Source: Pantoea dispersa | GTDB taxonomy: Bacteria > Pseudomonadota > Gammaproteobacteria > Enterobacterales > Enterobacteriaceae | Reading direction: 5' to 3' | NCBI RefSeq assembly: GCF_014155765.1 | Contig: NZ_SCKT01000001.1 | Span: forward strand, 434,001 to 498,000 | DNA length: 64,000 bases | Part shown: positions 28,162-37,914 of the stretch, one piece after another | Layout of the letters: each line of letters begins with the position of its first letter | Position numbering within the stretch: position 1 is the stretch's first letter | Program-made: the position numbers and the translations under genes | Notes under the pieces: model-generated | Seen by the model: the letters and a program-made list of their open reading frames with translations, nothing else | The model's database searches: none | Told to the model about the DNA's origin: nothing

Positions 28162-29187
28162 ATGGCAACCATTAAAGATGTGGCGAAACGCGCCGGGGTC
28201 TCAACCACCACGGTTTCGCATGTCATCAACAAAACGCGTTTTGTCGCGGAAGAGACGCGTAACGCCGTATGGGAAGCGATTAAAGCGCTGCATTACTCAC
28301 CGAGCGCGGTGGCCCGCAGCCTGAAGGTGAATCACACCAAGACGCTGGGCCTGCTGGCGACCTCCAGCGAAGCGCCCTACTTCGCCGAAATTATTGAAGC
28401 CGTGGAGAATCACTGCTTTGAGCGTGGTTACACGCTGATTCTCGGCAACGCACACAACGATCTGCAAAAACAGCGTGCCTATTTGTCGATGATGGCGCAA
28501 AAGCGCGTCGATGGCCTGCTGGTCATGTGCTCCGAATATCCCGACGATCTGCTGCAGATGCTGGAAGAGAACCGCAATATCCCGATGGTGGTCATGGACT
28601 GGGGCGAATCGCGCGGGGACTTTACCGATACCGTGCAGGACAATGCGTTCCACGGCGGTTACCTCGCCGGGCGTTACCTGATTGAGCGCGGCCATCGCGA
28701 TATCGGTGCTATCCCCGGCCAGATGGAGCGCAACACCGGTGGTGGCCGTCATGCGGGTTTTCTGCAGGCGATGCAGGAAGCGGGCATCAGCGTCCGTCCC
28801 GAGTGGATTGTGCAGGGTGACTTCGAACCGGAGTCAGGTTATCAGGCAATGCAGCAGATCCTGAACCAGAAACAGCGCCCGACGGCGGTGTTCTGCGGCG
28901 GCGATATCATGGCGATGGGCGCGATTTGCGCGGCCGATGAGATGGGACTGCGCGTGCCGCAGGATATTTCGGTGATTGGCTATGATAATGTGCGCAACGC
29001 GCGCTACTTCACCCCGGCGCTGACAACCGTGCACCAGCCGAAAGCGCAGCTGGGGGAAAAGGCACTGGAAATGCTGCTGGACCGCATCACCAGCAAACGC
29101 GAAGAGCCGCAGACCATTGAAGTGCAGCCCACGCTGATTGAGCGCCGCTCCGTGGCCGATGGCCCGTTCCGCGATTACCGCCGTTAA
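28162..29187 (+). CDS. purR: Purine repressor PurR
   Basis: PurR is a LacI-family repressor that with hypoxanthine or guanine as corepressor shuts down purine synthesis genes. The 341-residue protein has the N-terminal helix-turn-helix and hinge (residues 2-60, [20 protein letters not shown], ending [13 protein letters not shown]) and a periplasmic-binding-like corepressor domain. It is near-identical to E. coli PurR. Its stop overlaps the convergent punR stop by 4 bp. Divergent neighbour punR-punC handles purine nucleosides, a linked theme. Confidence 0.97.
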   Translation: MATIKDVAKRAGVSTTTVSHVINKTRFVAEETRNAVWEAIKALHYSPSAVARSLKVNHTKTLGLLATSSEAPYFAEIIEAVENHCFERGYTLILGNAHNDLQKQRAYLSMMAQKRVDGLLVMCSEYPDDLLQMLEENRNIPMVVMDWGESRGDFTDTVQDNAFHGGYLAGRYLIERGHRDIGAIPGQMERNTGGGRHAGFLQAMQEAGISVRPEWIVQGDFEPESGYQAMQQILNQKQRPTAVFCGGDIMAMGAICAADEMGLRVPQDISVIGYDNVRNARYFTPALTTVHQPKAQLGEKALEMLLDRITSKREEPQTIEVQPTLIERRSVADGPFRDYRR

Positions 29188-30095
29188 GCCACCTTCTCGC
29201 TGAGCCACTCGTGGTTCAGCGTCTCCGCATCGCCCAGATATTCCAGTAACCACGCCAGCGCCGGTGACGCGCGCTGCTCAGACCAGCTGACGCAACACGG
29301 GCTGTCCGGAAACGGCTGCGGCAACGCCAGCTCCACCAGTGCGCCGCTGTCCAGCAGCGGGCGCGCCAGGTGGCCCGGCACCATGCCCACGCACAATCCG
29401 GCCTGCAGGCAATCCAGCCCGGTTTCCCACTCCGGCACCACCAGACGCCGCTGGTTATCCAGCGTCCATGTCATGCGGCGCGGCAGCGCGCGCGATGTAT
29501 CTTCCAGCACCAGCGACGGCCAGGCGCGCAGGGTTTCGTCGTCCAGCTGCGGACTGTAAGCCAGCGCATGCTGCGGACTTACCACACAGCGCCAGTTGAG
29601 CGCGCCCATATCCTGAAAGGCGAAGCGGCCGCCGACCGGAATGGCCTGGGTGGCACCAATCGCCACATCGACACGACCATCAGCCAGCGCGTCCCACACG
29701 CCGTTAAATACTTCGTAGCTGATGATCAGCTCCATATCGGGGAAATGGCGGTAAAAATCCTTTACCAGCTGGCGGGTGCGCTGCGGTTTGACGATGCAAT
29801 CTACCGCGATGCTGAGCTGACCGCGCCAGCCATTAGCCAGCTGCTGACACTGATGGCGCGTGGCCAGCATTTTTTTGATAACAGAACGCCCTTCGCGCAC
29901 AAAATGCTCGCCTGCTGCCGTCAGCACCACTTCGCGATGCTGCCGCTCAAACAGCGGTACCGCCAGCCAGCCTTCCAGCTGGCGCACGGTATAGCTGATG
30001 GCAGAGGGCACGCGGTGCAGCTCATGCGCCGCCGCGCTAAAACTGCCGGTGCGCGCTACCGCGTCCACCACCTCAAGTGCATATTCCGACCACAT
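29184..30095 (-). CDS. punR: LysR-family regulator PunR (YdhB)
   Basis: PunR activates the divergent purine nucleoside transporter gene punC in E. coli. The 303-residue protein has the LysR helix-turn-helix at the N terminus ([31 protein letters not shown]) and the effector domain with [20 protein letters not shown] and [19 protein letters not shown]. The frame is open 12 codons upstream, but the ATG at 30095 gives [12 protein letters not shown], matching E. coli. It shares a 109-bp intergenic region with punC. Confidence 0.92.
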   Translation of the reverse strand: MWSEYALEVVDAVARTGSFSAAAHELHRVPSAISYTVRQLEGWLAVPLFERQHREVVLTAAGEHFVREGRSVIKKMLATRHQCQQLANGWRGQLSIAVDCIVKPQRTRQLVKDFYRHFPDMELIISYEVFNGVWDALADGRVDVAIGATQAIPVGGRFAFQDMGALNWRCVVSPQHALAYSPQLDDETLRAWPSLVLEDTSRALPRRMTWTLDNQRRLVVPEWETGLDCLQAGLCVGMVPGHLARPLLDSGALVELALPQPFPDSPCCVSWSEQRASPALAWLLEYLGDAETLNHEWLSEKVA

Positions 30096-30204
30096 AGTTT
30101 TCCCATCAAAAATTTTAACAACACTCTGCAAATATTAGCGTTTCACAAAGCCCGCTGCACCCTTTTACACTCCCCACCGTTCAACCTGCCGAATGAGAAA
30201 AACC

Positions 30205-31407
30205 ATGCTGTCATCCAAAGGATTTCTGCCTTACCTTGCCGTGCTGAGCATGCTCGGCTTTCTGGCCACCGATATGTATTTACCCGCCTTCGGCGCCATG
30301 CAGCGCGACTTTGCTTCCGCACCGGGCACCATCAGCGCCAGCCTGAGCCTGTTTCTGGGCGGCTTTGCCTGTGCGCAGGTGCTGTGGGGTGTGCTGTCGG
30401 ATCGCTTTGGCCGTAAGCCGATTTTACTGGCCGGCCTGAGCCTGTTTGCGCTGAGCTGTCTTGCCATGCTGTGGGTGACTAACGTCTGGCTGATGCTGGC
30501 GCTGCGCTTTGTGCAGGCGGTAGGCGTGTGCGCCGCGGCGGTGAGCTGGCAGGCGCTGGTGGTTGATCGCTATCCGCAGGCCAAAGCCAACAAAGTGTTT
30601 GCCACGATTATGCCGCTGGTGGCGCTGTCACCGGCGCTGGCACCGCTGCTGGGAGCCTGGCTGATGGCCCATTTTCACTGGCGCGCCATCTTCCTCGCGC
30701 TCACGCTGGTGACGCTGGTGCTGCTGTTTGGCACGCTGAAACTGACCAGCGCGCCGCGTGCGCGCCACGACAGCACGCCGCAGCCGGGCTGGCTGACGCT
30801 GCTGGCGACGCGTATTTACAGCGGTAACGTAGTGATTTATGCCGCCTGCTCCGCCAGTTTCTTCGCCTGGCTGACCGGCTCGCCGTTTATCCTCGCCGCC
30901 GCGGGTCTGAGCCCGGCGGACATTGGCCTGAGCTATATTCCGCAGACCATCGCCTTCCTGCTGGGCGGATTTGGCTGTCGCGCACTGCTGAACCGTTTTC
31001 AGGGTGCGCAGCTGCTGCCGTGGTTACTGATGATTTACAGCCTGAGCATTCTGGGTCTGTTTGCGGTGGCGCTGATCACCACGCCGCCGCTGGTGGCTCT
31101 GCTGCTGCCGTTCTGCGGCATGGCGCTGGCTAATGGTGCGATTTACCCGATTGTAGTGTCCAGCGCCCTCGCCCCGTTCCCGCAGGCCACCGGCAAAGCG
31201 GCCGGCCTGCAGAATCTGCTGCAGCTGGGCTTATGCTTCCTCGCCAGCCTGATTGTTTCCGCCGGTCTGCAGCAGGCACTGTTGCATACCACGCTGGTCA
31301 TGGTGGCGACAGTGATCCTCGCCTGGGCCGGTTTCCTGTGGCAGCGCAGCGCCAGCGCACAAAGTGATATTGCTCACGCTTCCCGTCCCTGCGAAGATAA
31401 TTGCTAA
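30205..31407 (+). CDS. punC: MFS purine nucleoside importer PunC (YdhC)
   Basis: PunC is a major facilitator transporter of the DHA1 type that in E. coli imports purine nucleosides such as adenosine. The 400-residue protein has twelve hydrophobic helices, the MFS motif [13 protein letters not shown] (loop 2-3, about residues 62-74), and [19 protein letters not shown], identical to E. coli YdhC over most of its length. ATG 30205 (MLSSKGF, cf. MQPGKGF) is preferred over ATG 30193, which has no ribosome site. Confidence 0.92.
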   Translation: MLSSKGFLPYLAVLSMLGFLATDMYLPAFGAMQRDFASAPGTISASLSLFLGGFACAQVLWGVLSDRFGRKPILLAGLSLFALSCLAMLWVTNVWLMLALRFVQAVGVCAAAVSWQALVVDRYPQAKANKVFATIMPLVALSPALAPLLGAWLMAHFHWRAIFLALTLVTLVLLFGTLKLTSAPRARHDSTPQPGWLTLLATRIYSGNVVIYAACSASFFAWLTGSPFILAAAGLSPADIGLSYIPQTIAFLLGGFGCRALLNRFQGAQLLPWLLMIYSLSILGLFAVALITTPPLVALLLPFCGMALANGAIYPIVVSSALAPFPQATGKAAGLQNLLQLGLCFLASLIVSAGLQQALLHTTLVMVATVILAWAGFLWQRSASAQSDIAHASRPCEDNC

Positions 31408-31717
31408 GGCAACGATTATCGTTAGCAAACTAACGATAAGCCATTGAATACTGACCTGCGTGAGCATATACTCAGTGGGTCAGCATTTCTGCAACAAATC
31501 AATAACATAATGATCGTATTTTTTAGCGACACTGTCGCTGGGATGGCGTCTGCACGATATTCACCTCCGGAGTTGTGGCAGACATTTCTATTAAGATTCA
31601 TACCTCTGTAGTACGTCGGCTATCTGGCGCACGGATTTTCCGTGAGTTCTCTCACAGGCCTGAGGAATTTGACTATTCTTTTTCTCAGGTTCAAATCGGA
31701 AAGGTGATGGAGAAGCT
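31408..31717. other. 310-bp region between punC and cfa
   Basis: No gene is convincing. Just after punC lies a perfect 10-bp inverted repeat. The rest (31470-31717) would contain the cfa promoters and leader. E. coli cfa has a sigma-70 and a sigma-S promoter and a long leader targeted by small RNAs such as RydC; that arrangement may apply here but I could not locate the sites with confidence. Confidence 0.35.
31416..31439. repeat. Perfect inverted repeat downstream of punC
   Basis: TTATCGTTAG - CAAA - CTAACGATAA is a perfect 10-bp dyad with a 4-nt spacer, 9 bp after the punC stop. It lacks a T-run and is AT-rich, so it looks as much like an operator as a terminator. Confidence 0.7.
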
Positions 31718-32866
31718 ATGAGTTCATCGTGTATAGAAGAAGTGAGCCTTGAAGAAAACCAATGGTTTCGTATCGCCCATGAATTACTGGAGCGGGCGGA
31801 CATTCACATCAACGGCACACGTCCCTGGGATATTCAGGTCAGACATGGGGATTTTTTCAAACGGGTCCTGCAGGAGGGATCGCTGGGCCTCGGTGAAAGC
31901 TACATGGACGGCTGGTGGGAGTGTGAACGTCTGGATATGTTCTTCCACCGCGTGCTGAAACATCATCTGGATAAGCAGTTACCGCACCATTTTAAAGACA
32001 CGCTGCGCATTGCTGCGGCGCGCCTCACCAATCTGCAGTCAAAGAAACGCGCCTGGATTGTTGGTAAAGAGCACTACGATCTTGGCAACGACCTGTTTTC
32101 ACTGATGCTCGATCCGTTTATGCAGTACTCCTGCGGCTACTGGAAAAGCGCGGAAACGCTGGAGCAGGCACAGCAGGACAAGCTGGATATGATCTGCCGC
32201 AAGCTGCAGCTTGAGCCGGGCATGACGCTGCTGGATATCGGCTGCGGCTGGGGCGGACTGGCGGAATTCGCCGCGCGTCATTACGGGGTGAAAGTGCATG
32301 GCGTGACTATCTCTGCCGAGCAGCAGAAAATGGCGCAGCAGCGCTGTGCCGGTCTGGATGTGACCATTCTGCTGCAGGATTACCGTGATTTGAACCAGCA
32401 ATTTGACCGCATCGTGTCGGTGGGCATGTTCGAACACGTCGGGCCTAAAAACTATGCCACCTACTTCGATGTGGTTGATCGTAACCTGAAACCGGAAGGC
32501 CTGTTTTTGCTGCACACCATTGGGGCGATCAGAACCGACATGAACGTCGACCCGTGGATCGATAAATACATTTTCCCCAACGGCTGTTTACCGTCGGTAC
32601 GGCAGATCGCCGATGCCAGCGAATCCCACTTCATCATGGAAGACTGGCACAACTTCGGCGCGGATTATGACACCACGCTGATGGCCTGGTACGAGCGATT
32701 TCAGGCGGCATGGCCGCAGCTGGCAGAGAAGTATGGCGAGCGTTTCGAACGGATGTTCAGCTATTACCTCAACGCCTGCGCCGGTGCGTTTCGCGCGCGC
32801 GATATTCAGCTGTGGCAGGTAGTTTTCAGCCGCGGCGCTGAAGGCGGTTTGCGTGTGGCGCGTTGA
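31718..32866 (+). CDS. cfa: Cyclopropane-fatty-acyl-phospholipid synthase
   Basis: Cfa uses S-adenosylmethionine to convert unsaturated acyl chains of membrane phospholipids to cyclopropane chains, mainly on entry to stationary phase or under acid stress. The 382-residue protein has an N-terminal lipid-binding region and a SAM-methyltransferase domain. The SAM motif is LLDIGCGWGGLAEFAA (about residues 170-185). The active-site segments YSCGYW, SVGMFEHVGPKNY and TIGAIRTDMNVDPWIDKYIFP are all present. It ends with a bidirectional terminator shared with ribE. Confidence 0.97.
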   Translation: MSSSCIEEVSLEENQWFRIAHELLERADIHINGTRPWDIQVRHGDFFKRVLQEGSLGLGESYMDGWWECERLDMFFHRVLKHHLDKQLPHHFKDTLRIAAARLTNLQSKKRAWIVGKEHYDLGNDLFSLMLDPFMQYSCGYWKSAETLEQAQQDKLDMICRKLQLEPGMTLLDIGCGWGGLAEFAARHYGVKVHGVTISAEQQKMAQQRCAGLDVTILLQDYRDLNQQFDRIVSVGMFEHVGPKNYATYFDVVDRNLKPEGLFLLHTIGAIRTDMNVDPWIDKYIFPNGCLPSVRQIADASESHFIMEDWHNFGADYDTTLMAWYERFQAAWPQLAEKYGERFERMFSYYLNACAGAFRARDIQLWQVVFSRGAEGGLRVAR

Positions 32867-32881
32867 TTTCCGTGCAACGCT

Positions 32882-32907
32882 AAAAGGCGCTTACCGCGCC
32901 TTTTTTA
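32882..32907. terminator. Bidirectional terminator between cfa and ribE
   Basis: AAAAGGCGC / GCGCCTTTTTT stem with a 5-nt loop between the convergent genes. Confidence 0.85.
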
Positions 32908-32914
32908 TTCGCGA

Positions 32915-33568
32915 TTACTCCGCGTCCGGCAGCGTTTGTGCCACCAGTGCGGCCGCGGCATCACGCTGCGCCAGCACACGTTCGACGGTGTCGACAATCG
33001 CCTGGGTATGCGGATCGATTTCGATATTGACCCGGTGCCCCAGCTTCTTCGCGCCCAGCGTGGTGCGCTCCAGCGTTTCCGGGATCAGGTGCACGCAGAA
33101 CTTACTTTTGGTGACATCACCAACCGTCAGGCTGATACCATCGATGCCGACGAATCCTTTATGCAGAATATATTTGATCTGCTCAGCGTCCTGTAATTTA
33201 AACCACACTTCGCGGTTATTCTCTGACTGGATAATTTTACAGATTTCGGCGGTGGTCATAATATGGCCGGACATCAGGTGTCCGCCAATTTCATCGCTGA
33301 ATTTCGCGGCGCGCTCAATATTCACGATGTCACCAACCTGTAATTCACCAAGGTTGGTGATGCGCAGCGTCTCTTTGATGAGATCGAAGCTGACGCGATC
33401 GCCGTCAATGGCGGTCACCGTCAGGCAGCACCCGTTGTGCGCCACCGAGGCGCCCAGCGCCAGGCCGGGCAGCAGCTCAGCAGGCAAGCGCACGGTGTGG
33501 GTGCGGAACAACTCTTTTTCTTCAATGGCGACAATTTCTGCCGTGCCCTGCACAATTCCGGTAAACAT
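32915..33568 (-). CDS. ribE: Riboflavin synthase alpha chain
   Basis: Riboflavin synthase dismutates two molecules of 6,7-dimethyl-8-ribityllumazine into riboflavin plus a pyrimidine. The 217-residue protein consists of two homologous lumazine-binding halves, each starting with a similar motif: [12 protein letters not shown] with NGCCLTVT, and GGHLMSGHI with GISLTVGDV. The gene is called ribC in E. coli and ribE in most other annotations. No FMN riboswitch is visible upstream. Confidence 0.96.
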   Translation of the reverse strand: MFTGIVQGTAEIVAIEEKELFRTHTVRLPAELLPGLALGASVAHNGCCLTVTAIDGDRVSFDLIKETLRITNLGELQVGDIVNIERAAKFSDEIGGHLMSGHIMTTAEICKIIQSENNREVWFKLQDAEQIKYILHKGFVGIDGISLTVGDVTKSKFCVHLIPETLERTTLGAKKLGHRVNIEIDPHTQAIVDTVERVLAQRDAAAALVAQTLPDAE

Positions 33569-33766
33569 AATTTCAGCCTCTGCGAAGTTTGTGGCAGTTT
33601 ATCACAGCTTGCGCCGCAAGGTTTAATTTGCCGGCGCGCAAACTTTACACAAATGGCGCAGCCAAATGCGATCAATGTTTGGTGGAAGTGCGGGCTACCG
33701 CTACACTAGGTCGCGCATTCTTTGGGGATTTCACCCCGCTCTCTTCTTAAATTACGCAGGTGATAC

Positions 33767-35140
33767 GTGCAGAAGTATTTAACAGAAGCGCGTCAATTGC
33801 TGGCCCTCGCGATCCCGGTCATCCTTGCTCAGGTGGCACAGACCGCGATGGGATTTGTGGATACCATAATGGCCGGTGCGGTGAGCGCCACGGATATGGC
33901 CGCCGTTGCTGTCGGCACCTCTATCTGGCTTCCCGCCATTTTGTTTGGTCATGGTCTGCTGCTGGCATTGACGCCAACCGTTGCGCAACTCAACGGTTCC
34001 GGGCGACGCGAACGCATCGCAGAACAGGTGCGCCAGGGTTACTGGCTGGCGGCGGGCGTGGCGCTGCTGATTATGGTGGTGCTGTGGAACGCCGGCTACC
34101 TGATTCACACCATGCATGACATTGATCCTCAGCTGGCGGCCAAAGCAGAAGGTTATCTGCACGCGCTGCTGTGGGGCGCACCGGGCTACCTGTTTTTCCA
34201 GGTGGCACGTAATCAGTGTGAAGGGCTGTCGAAGACTAAGCCAGCGATGCTGCTGGGTTTCCTCGGCCTGCTGACCAACATTCCGCTGAACTATGTGTTT
34301 ATTTACGGCCATTTCGGTATGCCTGCGCTGGGCGGCGTGGGCTGTGGCGTCGCCACCGCGTCGGTTTACTGGGTGATGTATCTGGTGATGCGCTTCTGGC
34401 TGAAGCGCATGCCGGCCATGCGCGATATCCGCATGCATAGCCGCTGGTCGCCACCGTCGCGCGCCATTCTGACGCGCCTGTTCACGCTGGGATTACCGGT
34501 CGCGCTGGCGCTGTTTTTCGAGGTCACGCTGTTTGCCGTGGTGGCGCTGCTGGTGTCGCCGCTCGGCATTGTGAAAGTGGCTGGTCATCAGATCGCGCTC
34601 AACTTCAGCTCGCTGATGTTTGTGCTGCCGCTGTCGCTCGGCGTCGCCACTACCATTCGCGTCGGCTACCGTCTGGGCCAGGGCTCGGCCGAACAGGCCC
34701 GCATCGCCGCGTGGACCGGTCAGGGCGTGGGTATCACCATGGCGGCGATCACCGCGCTGTTTACCGTAACCTTCCGCCACGATATTGCCGCGCTCTACAC
34801 CGCTAATCCGGAAGTGATTACCCTGGCGGCGCAGCTGATGCTGCTGGCGGCCATCTACCAGTTCTCTGATTCGATTCAGGTGATCGGCAGCGGTATCCTG
34901 CGCGGCTATAAGGACACGCGCTCGATCTTCTTTATTACCCTGATAGCCTACTGGGTGCTGGGGCTGCCGGTGGGTTACGTGCTGGCGCTGACCGACTGGG
35001 TGGTGGCACCGCTGGGGCCGGCCGGTTTCTGGTGCGGATTTATCGTCGGCCTGACGTCGGCGGCGGTGATGATGATCTGGCGCATCCGCCGTCTGCAGCG
35101 TTTACCGGCGCAGGTGATTCTGGCACGCGCCGCGCGCTAA
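33767..35140 (+). CDS. mdtK: MATE multidrug efflux pump MdtK (NorE)
   Basis: MdtK is a sodium- or proton-coupled multidrug exporter of the MATE/NorM family in the inner membrane. The 457-residue protein has twelve membrane helices in two related halves, with [21 protein letters not shown] in helix 1 and [21 protein letters not shown] at the start of the second half. The start codon is GTG, giving [12 protein letters not shown], which matches E. coli MQKYISEARLLL. It is divergent from ribE. Three tRNA genes follow after about 150 bp. Confidence 0.96.
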   Translation: MQKYLTEARQLLALAIPVILAQVAQTAMGFVDTIMAGAVSATDMAAVAVGTSIWLPAILFGHGLLLALTPTVAQLNGSGRRERIAEQVRQGYWLAAGVALLIMVVLWNAGYLIHTMHDIDPQLAAKAEGYLHALLWGAPGYLFFQVARNQCEGLSKTKPAMLLGFLGLLTNIPLNYVFIYGHFGMPALGGVGCGVATASVYWVMYLVMRFWLKRMPAMRDIRMHSRWSPPSRAILTRLFTLGLPVALALFFEVTLFAVVALLVSPLGIVKVAGHQIALNFSSLMFVLPLSLGVATTIRVGYRLGQGSAEQARIAAWTGQGVGITMAAITALFTVTFRHDIAALYTANPEVITLAAQLMLLAAIYQFSDSIQVIGSGILRGYKDTRSIFFITLIAYWVLGLPVGYVLALTDWVVAPLGPAGFWCGFIVGLTSAAVMMIWRIRRLQRLPAQVILARAAR

Positions 35141-35293
35141 GTGGCTGAGCGGGCGTTTATTTGGCCCGCAATGGCGAAAAAAACGACGCATAGCACAGTT
35201 GCTGGTCAGTCGTCAGGAAAAATCACTTTTCCGCTTGCCAGCATCACGGCCTGCCGTTAATATTCGTCCCCGCTGTCGCCCTGACAGCGTGTT

Positions 35294-35370
35294 GCGCTCT
35301 TAGCTCAGTTGGTTAGAGCACCACCTTGACATGGTGGGGGTCGATGGTTCGAGTCCATTAGAGCGCACCA
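35294..35370 (+). tRNA. valV: tRNA-Val (anticodon GAC), copy 1
   Basis: A 77-nt tRNA with encoded CCA. The acceptor stem GCGCTCT/AGAGCGC is perfect, the D-arm is TAGCTCAGTTGGTTAGAGCA, the anticodon stem-loop CCACCTTGACATGGTGG has GAC at 35328-35330, and the T-loop is TTCGAGT. The same genomic slot in E. coli holds valV and valW. Confidence 0.97.
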
Positions 35371-35373
35371 AGT

Positions 35374-35450
35374 GCGTCCGTAGCTCAGTTGGTTAGAGCA
35401 CCACCTTGACATGGTGGGGGTCGGTGGTTCGAGTCCACTCGGACGCACCA
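35374..35450 (+). tRNA. tRNA-Val (anticodon GAC), copy 2
   Basis: A 77-nt tRNA identical to its neighbours in the D- and anticodon arms. It has a different acceptor stem, GCGTCCG/CGGACGC, and a G-C pair replacing A-T in the T-stem. All differences are compensated, so the fold is kept. CCA is encoded. It lies 3 nt after copy 1. Confidence 0.97.
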
Positions 35451-35462
35451 GATTTCTGAAAT

Positions 35463-35539
35463 GCGCTCTTAGCTCAGTTGGTTAGAGCACCACCTTGACA
35501 TGGTGGGGGTCGATGGTTCGAGTCCATTAGAGCGCACCA
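35463..35539 (+). tRNA. valW: tRNA-Val (anticodon GAC), copy 3
   Basis: A 77-nt tRNA identical in sequence to copy 1, including the acceptor stem GCGCTCT/AGAGCGC and encoded CCA, 12 nt after copy 2. The three genes probably come from one primary transcript. Confidence 0.97.
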
Positions 35540-35611
35540 CTTTTGCTGTTATCTCCCTTGCGCAACTCGCCTTTACTTGATCTGAGTCGGTTTTCTCCCT
35601 CTGCTTTTATA

Positions 35612-35640
35612 TTGGTTTTCGCATACTTAGCGACTATACT
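35612..35640 (+). promoter_or_regulatory. pykF promoter
   Basis: TTGGTT and TATACT (35635-35640) are separated by 17 bp. Transcription would begin near 35647, giving a leader of about 235 nt before pykF and placing the Cra-like site just downstream of the start. Confidence 0.65.
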
Positions 35641-35657
35641 ATGCCGCGTTGTTCCAC

Positions 35658-35671
35658 CTGAAAGGTTTCAG
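35658..35671. promoter_or_regulatory. Cra (FruR) operator upstream of pykF
   Basis: CTGAAAGGTTTCAG is a perfect dyad that differs from the Cra consensus CTGAAACGTTTCAG only at one central base. It lies about +11 to +24 from the predicted pykF start, a repressing position. Cra represses pykF in E. coli. Confidence 0.75.
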
Positions 35672-35883
35672 CGCTAACGTGCCTATGCCAGCCACTTACA
35701 TCATTTGCGCAACGCCGTCGCTACGGTCTCTCCGCCCGGCGCATAACTTCTCTGCACGCTTAGCCGTCGTCACCTATTCTTACTTCTGTGTCAAACGTAC
35801 CAACACCAAACAGATTTTTACTTCGGTGCCAGGCGCATCGAACCCCGACCTTTATCATCCATCACAACTTACAGAAATCTGAC

Positions 35884-37296
35884 ATGAAAAAGACCAAGAT
35901 CGTTTGTACTATCGGTCCGAAAACCGAATCCGAAGAGATGCTGACTCAACTGCTGGAAGCGGGCATGAACGTCATGCGCCTGAACTTCTCTCACGGGGAT
36001 TATGCCGAACATGGTCAGCGCATCACCAACATGCGTGCCGTCATGGAAAAAACCGGTCGCCAGGCCGCGATTCTGCTGGACACCAAAGGCCCGGAAATCC
36101 GTACCATGAAACTGGACGGTGGCAATGATGTGTCCCTGAAAGCTGGCCAGACCTTCACCTTCACCACCGATCAGTCAGTGATTGGTAACAGCGAGCGCGT
36201 TGCCGTTACTTACGCCGGTTTCACCGAAGACCTGAAAATTGGTAACACCGTGCTGGTCGACGATGGTCTGATCGGCATGGAAGTCACCGAAGTCACCGAA
36301 AACACCGTGGTGTGTAAAGTGCTGAACAATGGCGACCTTGGCGAAAACAAAGGCGTCAACCTGCCAGGCGTGTCCATTCAGCTGCCGGCACTGGCGGAAA
36401 AAGACAAGCGCGATCTGATCTTCGGCTGCGAGCAAGGCGTGGATTTTGTTGCGGCTTCCTTCATCCGTAAACGTTCTGACGTGCTGGAAATCCGTGAGCA
36501 CCTGAAAGCCCACGGCGGTGAGCACATTCAGATCATCTCCAAGATCGAAAACCAGGAAGGCCTGAACAACTTCGATGAGATCCTGGAAGCCTCTGACGGC
36601 ATCATGGTCGCGCGTGGTGACCTCGGTGTGGAAATCCCGGTTGAAGAAGTGATCTTCGCGCAGAAGATGATGATCAAGAAGTGTAATAAAGCGCGCAAAG
36701 TGGTGATCACCGCGACGCAGATGCTGGATTCGATGATCAAGAACCCGCGCCCTACCCGTGCTGAAGCCGGCGACGTGGCCAACGCCATCCTCGACGGTAC
36801 CGACGCGGTGATGCTGTCCGGTGAGAGCGCTAAGGGTAAATACCCGCTGGAGTCGGTCACCATCATGGCGACTATCTGCGAGCGTACCGATCGCGTGATG
36901 AAATCGCGCATCGATTCCCTGCAGGATTCGCGCAAGCTGCGTATCACTGAAGCAGTGTGCCGTGGCGCCGTTGAGACCGCTGAGAAACTGGAAGCGCCGG
37001 TGATTGTGGTGGCGACCGAAGGCGGTAAGTCAGCTAAATCCGTGCGTAAATACTTCCCGGATGCCACCATTCTGGCCCTGACCACTAACCAGACCACCGC
37101 GCGTCAGCTGATCCTCAGCAAAGGGATTGAAACGCGTCTGGTGAGCGAAATCGCCTCGACCGATGATTTCTACCGCATCGGCAAAGAGATGGCGCTGCAG
37201 AGTGGCTACGCGCAGAAAGGCGATGTCGTGGTGATGGTTTCGGGTGCGCTGGTACCGAGCGGAACCACCAACACCGCGTCGGTGCATGTACTCTGA
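35884..37296 (+). CDS. pykF: Pyruvate kinase I (fructose-1,6-bisphosphate activated)
   Basis: PykF converts PEP and ADP to pyruvate and ATP, the last step of glycolysis. The 470-residue protein is near-identical to E. coli PykF. It shows the N-terminal [14 protein letters not shown], the substrate loops MRLNFSHG and [18 protein letters not shown] with the catalytic lysine, [12 protein letters not shown], and [25 protein letters not shown]. The C-terminal effector domain ends [20 protein letters not shown]. The frame is open 32 codons upstream, but ATG 35884 matches homologues. It opposes ppsA further along the window. Confidence 0.98.
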   Translation: MKKTKIVCTIGPKTESEEMLTQLLEAGMNVMRLNFSHGDYAEHGQRITNMRAVMEKTGRQAAILLDTKGPEIRTMKLDGGNDVSLKAGQTFTFTTDQSVIGNSERVAVTYAGFTEDLKIGNTVLVDDGLIGMEVTEVTENTVVCKVLNNGDLGENKGVNLPGVSIQLPALAEKDKRDLIFGCEQGVDFVAASFIRKRSDVLEIREHLKAHGGEHIQIISKIENQEGLNNFDEILEASDGIMVARGDLGVEIPVEEVIFAQKMMIKKCNKARKVVITATQMLDSMIKNPRPTRAEAGDVANAILDGTDAVMLSGESAKGKYPLESVTIMATICERTDRVMKSRIDSLQDSRKLRITEAVCRGAVETAEKLEAPVIVVATEGGKSAKSVRKYFPDATILALTTNQTTARQLILSKGIETRLVSEIASTDDFYRIGKEMALQSGYAQKGDVVVMVSGALVPSGTTNTASVHVL

Positions 37297-37316
37297 TCGA
37301 GCCGGTGATGTTTATT

Positions 37317-37348
37317 TAAAAGAGCGCCTTTCGGGGCGTTTTTTTTTA
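37317..37348 (+). terminator. Terminator of pykF
   Basis: An A-rich left side, CGCC-TTTCGG-GGCG stem-loop and a long T-run follow the pykF stop by about 20 bp. Confidence 0.85.
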
Positions 37349-37528
37349 TTCCGCGCCTGAGACAGAAAGCGGAAAATTCCAATCGATAATAACTATTCAA
37401 TATCCCGCAGAATTAAGGTTAATCCGATTAAATCTCTCTGTTTTCGCTAAATATTTTCATCATGTTCTGCGAAACGCTGCTTCTTTGAGCGAACGATCAA
37501 ATTTAAGCATGTTCTCATCAAAAATTTA

Positions 37529-37557
37529 TTCTCAACTTAAAAAGCTTTGTGTAATAC
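37529..37557 (+). promoter_or_regulatory. lpp promoter
   Basis: TTCTCA and TAATAC (37552-37557) are separated by 17 bp, with an AT-rich upstream region. From here to the lpp start the sequence is almost identical to the E. coli lpp promoter and leader (CTACATGGAGATTAACTCAA), predicting a start near 37565. Confidence 0.85.
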
Positions 37558-37599
37558 TTGTAACGCTACATGGAGATTAACTCAATCTAGAGGGTATAA

Positions 37600-37839
<240 letters not shown>

Positions 37840-37852
37840 GAGTTCTGGTTTG

Positions 37853-37884
37853 AAAAATGGTGCCCTTGTGGCACCATTTTTTTT
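37853..37884 (+). terminator. Terminator of lpp
   Basis: AAAATGGTGCC / GGCACCATTTT stem with a 5-nt loop and a run of T. It may also limit the convergent ldtE transcript. Confidence 0.92.
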
Positions 37885-37914
37885 GCCCGGATTCTGCCGT
37901 CCGCTGGCCCTGAA

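Noticed and set aside
31231-31467. 78-codon minus-strand frame with a hydrophobic N terminus, antisense to the end of punC
   Set aside because: The hydrophobic stretch comes from the inverted repeat after punC and the rest is antisense to PunC. No conserved small protein is known to me here.
32915-33766. FMN riboswitch upstream of ribE
   Set aside because: The intergenic region is only 198 bp, and I could not find the conserved RFN-element sequences; in enterobacteria that element is in front of ribB.
35649-35882. 77-codon open frame in the pykF leader
   Set aside because: It begins with TTG inside the Cra-site/leader region, lacks a ribosome site and family features, and overlaps the expected pykF 5' untranslated region.
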